The translations under genes and the position numbers were made by a program. The notes under the pieces were generated by a model. That model was not told the DNA's origin, ran no database searches, and saw nothing but the letters and a program-made list of their open reading frames with translations. Shown piece by piece: positions 1 to 5,221 of a stretch of DNA of 7,850 bases. The DNA is from Ignavibacteriaceae bacterium (GTDB taxonomy: Bacteria; Bacteroidota; Ignavibacteria; Ignavibacteriales; Ignavibacteriaceae). Numbering within the stretch: the stretch's first letter is position 1; every line of letters starts with the position of its first letter. The stretch lies in contig JANWIS010000063.1 in assembly GCA_025449775.1 (NCBI GenBank), positions 1 to 7,850 of the forward strand. The letters are read 5' to 3'.

Positions 1-2
1 AG

Positions 3-1046
3 CTCATCAACCAAAACATTTTTTCCGGCAAATGGCAAGAAGCCAAATCAATGGTTGAAGCAGAGATCAGAAAAAATCCTGATCATCCCAAATATTATTT
101 TATGAAAGCTTATATGTATTATCTTTCACGCTACTTTGCCGAAACGGGAATGAGCAGAGATTCTACGATAAATGTTGTTCACTACTATTCCAGGAAGGCA
201 ATTGAAACTGGTGAACGACTGGAGCAATCAATTGAAATTAAGTTTTACATCGGCTGTGCTTACGGATATCTTGCCCGTGCACACGGAATGAAACAGGAAT
301 GGTGGTCAACTTACTGGGCTGCTGGCGAATGTGAAAATTATCTTGAAGAAGTTATTGAGGAAGATCCTGATTTTTATGATGCATACTTTGAACTTGGTGT
401 AATTAATTACTACCCTTCAATTGCTGTAACCGGCTTTACAAGTTTTCTTGCATGGATGGGCGGAATGTCGGGTGACAAAGAACTTGGTCTAAAATATTTA
501 AAATCTGTTGCAGATAAAGGCGAATTATTTCAGGCAGAAGCAATGATTGCACTTGGACTCATCTACAACAGTTTCGAAAATGATTTGAAGAAAGCATCCG
601 GTTATTACAGTAATGTTCTTTCAATTTATCCTGAAAATATTTTTGCGATTAATCAGAAACGCCAGATTGATTTTACATTGCTGATAAATGAAAAAGGAGT
701 TGAATATTTCAAAGCAAATTTTGAAAGCTTAAAAGAACAATTCGATATCGATGAACCGGAAGATCTTAATCTTCTCGGATATTATTTGATGAACAACAAC
801 CGGCAGGATGAGGCTTTATCAATTTTTAAATTCAACATTGAACTTTATCCCGATATTGCAAACGGATATGACAGTCTTGCTGAATGTTATATGAATCGTA
901 ATGAAAATGATAAAGCAATTGAATACTACAAGCTTGCTTATGAAAAGATTCCGGCTGACACAACTATAACTGATGAGTTCAGGGAATTTCTGAAAGAAAA
1001 TATTCAGAATAAATTGGAAGAATTAAAAGCGAGAGATAATTCTTAA
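3..1046 (+). CDS. TPR-repeat protein, 5'-truncated by window edge
   Basis: The reading frame is open from base 3 to the TAA at 1044-1046. The sixteen codons before the first visible ATG (base 51) read smoothly into the protein (LINQNIFSGKWQEAKS), so the true start probably lies outside the window. Counting from that ATG, the protein is almost all alpha-helical. Helical-hairpin signatures appear around residues 105-122 (DPDFYDAYFELGVINYY), 142-195 (GDKELGLKYL then a pair ending IYPEN), 236-266 (LGYYLMNNNRQDEALSIF...YPD) and 268-302 (NGYDSLAECYMNRNENDKAIEYYKLAYEKI). The last two are good TPR motifs. The 130-150 segment, GF..FLAWMGG..GDKELGL, is conserved-looking and resembles TPR proteins with an Iml2/DUF3808-like middle; that is a tentative recollection. 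TPR arrays are protein-interaction scaffolds; the partner is unknown. No enzyme domain or C-terminal T9SS sorting domain is visible. The next gene starts 183 bases downstream, so co-transcription is uncertain. Confidence 0.85.
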   Translation, partial: LINQNIFSGKWQEAKSMVEAEIRKNPDHPKYYFMKAYMYYLSRYFAETGMSRDSTINVVHYYSRKAIETGERLEQSIEIKFYIGCAYGYLARAHGMKQEWWSTYWAAGECENYLEEVIEEDPDFYDAYFELGVINYYPSIAVTGFTSFLAWMGGMSGDKELGLKYLKSVADKGELFQAEAMIALGLIYNSFENDLKKASGYYSNVLSIYPENIFAINQKRQIDFTLLINEKGVEYFKANFESLKEQFDIDEPEDLNLLGYYLMNNNRQDEALSIFKFNIELYPDIANGYDSLAECYMNRNENDKAIEYYKLAYEKIPADTTITDEFREFLKENIQNKLEELKARDNS

Positions 1047-1095
1047 TGACATGAATCAATATCAGGATTTATTAATACAGTTAACCCTGAAAAAC

Positions 1096-1113
1096 CAGGC
1101 TTCTTAAAGCCTG
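1096..1113. repeat. Perfect 7-bp hairpin in the TPR-porV spacer
   Basis: CAGGCTT (1096-1102), loop CTTA, AAGCCTG (1107-1113). The stem is perfect and the tetraloop short. Reading rightward, what follows is ATAACG, so it is not a standard intrinsic terminator for the TPR gene. Reading leftward it is followed by GTTTTTC, a better terminator shape for antisense transcription. It may simply act as a 3'-end stabiliser of the TPR transcript. Confidence 0.45.
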
Positions 1114-1213
1114 ATAACGACTGAGCAAACTTAGTTCAACGCATAAAAATAGACTTGACTTTAAGATTTGCATTAACCATCTTTTTCTACCGTTTTAAAT
1201 GATTAATGCATGC

Positions 1214-1218
1214 AGGAG
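1214..1218 (+). promoter_or_regulatory. Shine-Dalgarno deciding the porV-family start
   Basis: AGGAG lies 11 bases before the ATG at 1230. It supports that ATG over the in-frame ATG at 1206, which would place this purine run inside the coding region. Confidence 0.5.
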
Positions 1219-1229
1219 TCCCTTTTAAT

Positions 1230-2276
1230 ATGCTGAAAAAAATTGTCCTCTTCACCACTTCCTTTCTAATATCAATAACTTCAATAAATGCACAAACAGT
1301 TTTCGGAAAATATGCCGGTGAGTTTATGGCAATCGGTATCGGAGGAAGACCTCTTGGAATGGGCGGGGCATTTACCGGAGTTGCAGACGATGTTACTGCC
1401 GGTTATTATAATCCAGCCGGACTTGTGAACATTAATTATCCGCAGATTGCACTAATGCACTCTGAACAATTCGGAAACCTTGTAAATTATGATTATGGTG
1501 CTGTTGCTATTCCTTTTCAAAATGATATGAGTTTTGGTTTGAGTGTAATGAGACTTGCGGTTGATGGAATTCCGGATACACGAAATGCTTTGATCGATGG
1601 ACAAACCGGTCAATTGATCACTGATATAAATAATATTTATGCTAGACTTGATTACTCAAGGATCACAGAATTCAGCAACCAGGATTGGGCATTTTACTTA
1701 ACCTTCTCAAAGAAGCAATGGGATGATTTTTATTGGGGAGCTAATGTTAAAATTATAAGAAGAGATATAGCTGAATATGGTGCAACCGGAATCGGTTTTG
1801 ATATTGGTGCTTTATGGATGCCGATTGAAAATTTAACCATCGGCGGTAACTTACAGGACGCTACAACTACTTTGGTTGCATGGAATACAGGTACGAATGA
1901 ATTAATTTCACCCACACTAAAATTAGGAACCTCTTACCGCATAACAGAAATTCTTGGCGGTTATATTATGCCCGCAGTTGATCTTGATCTTCGTTTTGAA
2001 GACAGACGTTTTTCTGCACAGGGAAACCTTGGACCAGTAAGCTTTGATGCACATGCCGGGCTTGAATGGAATATTAAAAACCTTGTCTATGTAAGAGGCG
2101 GTTACAGCGATGTTAAACAGTTTACAGTTGGTGCAGGAGTTAAACTTCCAAAATTGAATATCGATTATTCTTTTGCAAGGTTCAGTCAATCTGAATTAGA
2201 CAGGTTGCCTGATTCACACAGAATTTCACTTACACTTACTCTGGAAGAACCAAGATTTTTAAGAACGGGGATTTAA
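1230..2276 (+). CDS. PorV/PorQ (UPF0164) family outer-membrane beta-barrel protein
   Basis: From the ATG at 1230 the product has 348 residues, a normal length for the family. The chosen start gives a clean signal peptide: MLKK, a hydrophobic stretch to about residue 19, then a cleavage site near NA|Q at residues 20-22. An in-frame ATG at 1206 would add eight polar residues ahead of the signal, so I reject it. Residues 36-65 carry the family hallmark, G-GGRPLGMGGAF-G-ADD followed by YYNPAGL. The remainder alternates short amphipathic strands and turns as expected for a barrel, ending in the strand HRISLTLTL. In T9SS organisms, PorV family members sit in the outer membrane; PorV itself shuttles substrates from the SprA translocon to the PorU sortase. 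Many Ignavibacteria-type genomes hold several paralogues of unassigned role, so this copy may not be PorV proper. No PorU is adjacent. Confidence 0.85.
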   Translation: MLKKIVLFTTSFLISITSINAQTVFGKYAGEFMAIGIGGRPLGMGGAFTGVADDVTAGYYNPAGLVNINYPQIALMHSEQFGNLVNYDYGAVAIPFQNDMSFGLSVMRLAVDGIPDTRNALIDGQTGQLITDINNIYARLDYSRITEFSNQDWAFYLTFSKKQWDDFYWGANVKIIRRDIAEYGATGIGFDIGALWMPIENLTIGGNLQDATTTLVAWNTGTNELISPTLKLGTSYRITEILGGYIMPAVDLDLRFEDRRFSAQGNLGPVSFDAHAGLEWNIKNLVYVRGGYSDVKQFTVGAGVKLPKLNIDYSFARFSQSELDRLPDSHRISLTLTLEEPRFLRTGI

Positions 2277-2297
2277 TTAGAAAAACTTTTTAATTTC

Positions 2298-2316
2298 TTC
2301 TCAATGACATTGAGAA
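2298..2316. terminator. Hairpin between convergent genes, weak bidirectional terminator candidate
   Basis: TTCTCAAT (2298-2305), loop GAC, ATTGAGAA (2309-2316): a perfect 8-bp stem with a 3-base loop, 21 bases after the PorV-family stop. It sits between two genes that converge, where a shared terminator would be expected. Neither side has a clean T-tract (TTACATTTCC to the right, GAAATTAAAAAG reading left), so the terminator call is tentative. Confidence 0.4.
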
Positions 2317-2389
2317 TTACATTTCCCTGACTACTCACTTTCAAGCGATACTAACCAACAATAAATTGTCACCCGCTTATAATTCCTAA

Positions 2390-2614
2390 TTAATTTCCCT
2401 CGATATAATTCGGTGGATACTGACCTTGCTCGGGAACTTTTCGTGTGTTATTAATGATGAAAAATATTCCGAGTATAACAAGTACAACAATTGTCCAAAA
2501 AGTATTTTTATGCTTGTGATAAAAATCTGATTCGGTTTTTGTTGGCTGCTTTCCCGGTTGAGTGCTTTTTGGAAATGATTGATTCGGTTTGATTGTTTTC
2601 TGTTTGTTAGCCAT
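2390..2614 (-). CDS. Small single-pass membrane protein, hypothetical
   Basis: This is a 74-residue protein starting with ATG at 2614 and ending with TAA at 2392-2390. Residues 1-37 are polar and basic (MANKQKTIKPNQ..., many Lys, Gln, Pro, Ser), residues 38-55 form one strong transmembrane helix (TFWTIVVLVILGIFFIIN), and a short polar tail follows. By the positive-inside rule the N-terminus is cytoplasmic and the C-terminal ~18 residues (PEQGQYPPNYIEGN) are outside. This three-part design is what argues for a real gene. A longer frame over the same DNA (2386-2709, minus) lacks such organisation. No clear Shine-Dalgarno precedes the start (AT-rich TTTTAAATTCAAATT), which is common in Bacteroidota. 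I recognise no family. The gene stands alone, convergent with the PorV-family gene, so it offers no operon clue. Confidence 0.6.
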   Translation of the reverse strand: MANKQKTIKPNQSFPKSTQPGKQPTKTESDFYHKHKNTFWTIVVLVILGIFFIINNTRKVPEQGQYPPNYIEGN

Positions 2615-2812
2615 AATTTGAATTTAAAATTATTAATAGATTTAAAACTGTTCTGTTTACAAAAAATTTTCGCGACTAAATTTATAGTAAAAACATAAAT
2701 CTGCAACATTATTTCTGATCTATATTCTTAATAATAAATTTATTTTGAAAAATTATGGATTTACTAAAAATTCAAACAACTTTTTAAGCTTATTAAACAT
2801 CAGATTTTTAAG

Positions 2813-2826
2813 GATAAAATTTTATC
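2813..2826. repeat. 14-bp perfect AT-rich palindrome
   Basis: GATAAAATTTTATC reads identically on both strands. It lies in the gene-free stretch about 200 bases upstream of the small minus-strand gene. It could be a dimer operator, but AT-rich DNA yields such palindromes by chance. Confidence 0.3.
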
Positions 2827-2982
2827 ATTCGGTAAACATGTAAGTAAATTTTACAAAGAATTTAATTTAAACAGCCAAGTTTACCATGCTTACTGGAACA
2901 GAATTACCAGCTAATATAAATGGTCAAAGTCCTTTGTAAAAATCTTACTTTTTTTATCATCATTACTGTAAACATCAGACAA

Positions 2983-3041
2983 GTGTAAAATACCGGTTAT
3001 CACTTGATTTAGTGACCGTAAAACTTTCAGGTCTTTTACAC
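2983..3041. repeat. Nested inverted repeats, possible structured RNA
   Basis: The outer arms GTGTAAAA (2983-2990) and TTTTACAC (3034-3041) are a perfect 8-bp match. Inside lies a second stem, CGGT-TAT-CACT (2994-3004) against AGTGACCG (3011-3018), giving 8 bp with a 3-base bulge and a TGATTT loop. A competing pair, CAGGT (3028-3032) with ACCTG (3058-3062), could form an alternative fold. No known riboswitch or RNA family was recognised. Confidence 0.35.
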
Positions 3042-3178
3042 ACCCATAGTATTTATCACCTGTTTTAGTCAGACCTTCAATCCTATAACAAATGAGAATC
3101 GACTGATGCTGTTGGTATGATAATTGTTTTTGCTTAAAAAGCGAGAATTTTTATGTGGTTGAGTTGAGTTTCTTCAAT

Positions 3179-3214
3179 ACAATGGACAATCAGAATAGTT
3201 TGATTGTCCTTTGT
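3179..3214. promoter_or_regulatory. Near-perfect dyad upstream of the envelope operon (operator or terminator/attenuator)
   Basis: GGACAATCA (3184-3192), 8-base loop GAATAGTT, TGATTGTCC (3201-3209). Past a single T-T mismatch the arms extend by four more pairs (ACAA 3179-3182 with TTGT 3211-3214), giving 13 pairs in total. It lies 57 bases before the operon's first ATG. As DNA it resembles a dimeric regulator's operator. As RNA it is a stable hairpin followed by a weak T-rich run (TTTGTTAATAT), so it could end an upstream transcript. Confidence 0.5.
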
Positions 3215-3231
3215 TAATATCCATATATTAG
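3199..3231 (+). promoter_or_regulatory. Possible Bacteroidota-type promoter for the envelope operon
   Basis: A -33-like TTTG (3199-3202) is separated by 21 bases from TATATTAG (3224-3231), which differs from the Bacteroidota -7 consensus TAnnTTTG at one position. Transcription would start near 3238, giving a leader of about 34 bases to the ATG at 3272. The -33 element lies inside the right half of the 3179-3214 dyad, so a protein bound there would block it. Such short boxes occur often by chance in AT-rich DNA. Confidence 0.3.
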
Positions 3232-3261
3232 AAAGTTAACATTTTATTTAACGAATTATTT

Positions 3262-3266
3262 GAGGA
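3262..3266 (+). promoter_or_regulatory. Shine-Dalgarno of the first operon gene
   Basis: GAGGA sits 5 bases before the ATG at 3272 and fixes that start. Confidence 0.6.
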
Positions 3267-3271
3267 CGTAG

Positions 3272-4246
3272 ATGCTAAACAGAAATAAATCTTCTGATAA
3301 AACGGGGAGTGCTTTAATCGAGACGCCTGCAATGGCTACTGATGGTCTTGAAGAGGAACTCGATAGTTATACAAGATCGGCAATAACAAGGATAAGGTTT
3401 GATATAATAATTAAACCTGCTATCATTTCTTTTGTTGCACTCATAGTATCCTTCTTTCTTGATGTTTCAACAGTTCCCTTTCTCGGAGATATAACATTCG
3501 ATCTTGCAAGGTCATTGTTTCCGGGATGGCAAGCTCCAGTTGAGACATTTGAACCGTACAGTTTTTGGTGGCTTCCCATATTTGCTTACGGGTTGTTTGT
3601 TTTCATCTCTTATCTCGCTTACAATAAATTAAAAATTGAAATTATCAGAACACCTGCTTCTGAAACAATCGACAGAATAATCGAAGCAGCAACAAGTGTT
3701 ATCGATTCAATTGCAACAGCACTTCCTTTAATCGGTGCAGCAATTTTGCTAGTGAGTATAAAACTTGGTGAAGAAGTGTTCCTCGGATTATCTGTGCCAT
3801 TTGAAATTAAAGCACTGATAGTATTAGCGATAGGAAAATTATTTGAACCAGTTCTCGATCAGCTTGGTGTTGATTTTCAGAATGTTGTAAATCACGTTAA
3901 AGATATCAGGGAAAAATATTTCTCGAGAATTCAAATTGAAAGTTCAAGAAGCATGATGAAACAATTCAATCAGCCTGGTACAAGTGGAAGTGCAATGTCA
4001 ATTCAGGATCTTGAGAAATTCAAAGCCATTGTTGATGATTCATCCAGACTGAGCGATGTTGTACGAAAGAATTTTGCAGCAGTCGGAGATATGATGGAAA
4101 AAATTAATTCAATGCAGCAGATCAGCACAGAAAAAATTCAACAGCTAAACGTCCTTGCAAATTCAATTACCCAGGCATCCTCATCCCTTTCAGATGAAAA
4201 AACCTTAACAGGGTTGAAACATCTGGAAGCAATTGTTAAGAAGTGA
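3272..4246 (+). CDS. Four-helix inner-membrane protein with cytoplasmic coiled-coil tail; candidate motor/stator subunit (GldL- or MotA/ExbB-like)
   Basis: The product has 324 residues. Residues 1-40 are polar; transmembrane segments follow at about 46-63, 98-116, 146-163 and 177-197. Basic residues (R40, R42, K48; K119, K121, R126) place both ends in the cytoplasm, with a ~33-residue periplasmic loop at 64-97. Residues 199-324 form a soluble, mainly helical, partly coiled-coil tail. The segment IATALPLIGAAILLVSI (147-163) faintly recalls the A-PLLGLLGT-I helix of the MotA/TolQ/ExbB family. The helices-plus-cytoplasmic-tail plan also recalls GldL/PorL, the T9SS motor subunit, though GldL has only two helices. 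Acidic residues E178 and E192 at the edges of helix 4 could take part in ion passage. No diagnostic motif proves either family. The immediate downstream partner with a GldM-like anchor is the main reason to suspect a motor. It is the first gene of a three-gene operon. Confidence 0.55.
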   Translation: MLNRNKSSDKTGSALIETPAMATDGLEEELDSYTRSAITRIRFDIIIKPAIISFVALIVSFFLDVSTVPFLGDITFDLARSLFPGWQAPVETFEPYSFWWLPIFAYGLFVFISYLAYNKLKIEIIRTPASETIDRIIEAATSVIDSIATALPLIGAAILLVSIKLGEEVFLGLSVPFEIKALIVLAIGKLFEPVLDQLGVDFQNVVNHVKDIREKYFSRIQIESSRSMMKQFNQPGTSGSAMSIQDLEKFKAIVDDSSRLSDVVRKNFAAVGDMMEKINSMQQISTEKIQQLNVLANSITQASSSLSDEKTLTGLKHLEAIVKK

Positions 4247-4249
4247 GGA
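4245..4249 (+). promoter_or_regulatory. Shine-Dalgarno overlapping the upstream stop codon
   Basis: GAGGA overlaps the TGA stop (4244-4246) of the first operon gene and lies 6 bases before the ATG at 4256. This layout favours translational coupling and so a fixed ratio of the two membrane proteins. Confidence 0.6.
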
Positions 4250-4255
4250 CAAAAA

Positions 4256-5203
4256 ATGACAAGACGCGACCGTGACAGTAAATTTGTTATATACCAGGTA
4301 CTTTACATATTTGTAATTACAGTACTTGCGCTCAAAGGAGCAGATCTGGACCTACGAAGAGTTGCTTTGGAAGATGAGACAGTCAGAGTCAGCGTAAGAG
4401 ATTCTCTGCTGGCAGTACTTGATTCTCTTTATGCTTTAGGAATTGATTTCTCCATTAAGATTGACCCGAATGTGTTAGTCGAAAATGAAGAAATGAAAAA
4501 ACAATTAGCTGATTTAAATAGGAAACTCGAAGTAATCAAAGATCAGATTCCTCCGCCTCAGGAAGAAAAACCTGAGGAAAAACCCGATGAAGAACAAACC
4601 AGGATGCAGCTTCCAATCTCACTCAAACAGACTTTTATTCAGTACACGTGGAATACAGCCAGGAACAATGGAAATGTTCCAACAATGTTATACGATCCGA
4701 GAGATCGTTCAAAAGTGATAGCTGTAATTCCTCCTGGACAAGAAATCAAGTTTGATTTGACCGATCAGACTGAAGTGATAGTTGCCTTCGGCAGCCAGGA
4801 AGAACGTGTTAAAGTTATTCCCAATAAATCCCCTGATATTAAAATTGAGCGTGTTACAACTAAGATGAACAGCGGAAATATTTATGTACAGGAATTGCAG
4901 CGTATTACGGCTTTTACTGTTACAATTTTGGATAACAGGCCTGATCAGCTTAAAGTGACTTATTCCGGTCCAATTTCAGTTACAGGACCGCAGAAGGATG
5001 CAAACGGAAATATTATTTATAATGTTTCACTGAAGCTGGCTGCAACAGAAAACCAGTATGATGATTGGGTTGAAAAGAACGAAGCATTAAGAGAATCAGA
5101 CGGAAGATACAAAGCGAATTTCTTCTTTATTGTAGTAGATGAAAAAACTAAAGACCGGGTGCAAGTGGGCGACTCATTTTTCTTTACAGACTTTGCTAAA
5201 TAA
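4256..5203 (+). CDS. GldM/PorM-like single-pass periplasmic protein
   Basis: The product has 315 residues. A short basic N-terminus (MTRRDRDSK) leads into one transmembrane helix (about 10-27, FVIYQVLYIFVITVLAL), and the rest is periplasmic. From memory, the GldM N-terminus reads R9QKMINLMYLVF-A-LAL; this protein lines up without gaps at Y17, I21 and L24-A25-L26, with K9 where GldM has the motor-critical Arg9. It lacks the in-membrane Asp of ExbD/MotB, which also favours GldM. Then come a helical segment (about 31-64), a charged heptad-rich coiled coil (75-97), a Pro/Glu-rich linker (98-113, PPPQEEKPEEKP) and beta-rich domains (about 120-195 and 196-315) that could be Ig-like. GldM is over 500 residues, so this is much shorter and would have fewer periplasmic domains. 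Its likely role is a shaft joining the upstream inner-membrane protein to the outer membrane. The anchor similarity is short and could be coincidental. Confidence 0.5.
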   Translation: MTRRDRDSKFVIYQVLYIFVITVLALKGADLDLRRVALEDETVRVSVRDSLLAVLDSLYALGIDFSIKIDPNVLVENEEMKKQLADLNRKLEVIKDQIPPPQEEKPEEKPDEEQTRMQLPISLKQTFIQYTWNTARNNGNVPTMLYDPRDRSKVIAVIPPGQEIKFDLTDQTEVIVAFGSQEERVKVIPNKSPDIKIERVTTKMNSGNIYVQELQRITAFTVTILDNRPDQLKVTYSGPISVTGPQKDANGNIIYNVSLKLAATENQYDDWVEKNEALRESDGRYKANFFFIVVDEKTKDRVQVGDSFFFTDFAK

Positions 5204-5209
5204 AAAACC

Positions 5210-5213
5210 AGGA
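5210..5213 (+). promoter_or_regulatory. Shine-Dalgarno of the third operon gene
   Basis: AGGA lies 8 bases before the ATG at 5222, inside the 18-base gap after the preceding stop. Confidence 0.45.
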
Positions 5214-5221
5214 ATAACCTC

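Larger units (their letters stand above)
2615..3271. other. 657-base AT-rich non-coding stretch with inverted repeats
   Basis: No convincing gene is seen on either strand. The longest tidy ATG frame I noted on the plus strand is 17 codons (2886-2939), without a ribosome site. Present in the region are a 14-bp perfect palindrome GATAAAATTTTATC (2813-2826), an 11-bp direct repeat TAAACATCAGA (2794-2804 and 2969-2979), GGTAAAC/GTTTACC inverted arms (2831-2837 and 2879-2885), a nested hairpin cluster (2983-3062) and a strong dyad (3179-3214). The left part, near 2676-2686, should hold the promoter of the small minus-strand gene; only a poor TATAAATTTAG-like box is visible there. The region could carry a small RNA or a long regulatory leader, or be decayed sequence. 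Confidence 0.6.

Noticed and set aside
1206..1229. In-frame ATG at 1206 as the start of the PorV-family gene
   Set aside because: It would put eight polar residues before the signal peptide and bury the AGGAG ribosome site inside the coding region; the ATG at 1230 gives a clean signal peptide.
1730..2189. Two minus-strand frames (1730-1915 and 1923-2189)
   Set aside because: Both lie wholly opposite the well-supported PorV-family gene, and their products show no recognisable organisation.
2386..2709. 107-codon minus-strand frame overlapping the small membrane protein
   Set aside because: Its translation is irregular, without a clear helix or domain; the overlapping 74-residue frame has a coherent head-helix-tail design.
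2886..2939. 17-codon plus-strand frame (MLTGTELPANINGQSPL)
   Set aside because: Very short, no ribosome site, no neighbour to support it.
2794..2979. Direct repeat TAAACATCAGA (2794-2804, 2969-2979) as a mobile-element or CRISPR trace
   Set aside because: Only two copies of 11 bases, no transposase, no regular spacing; expected by chance at this base composition.
3367..3579. Minus-strand frame of 70 codons
   Set aside because: Antisense to the first operon gene; no independent evidence.
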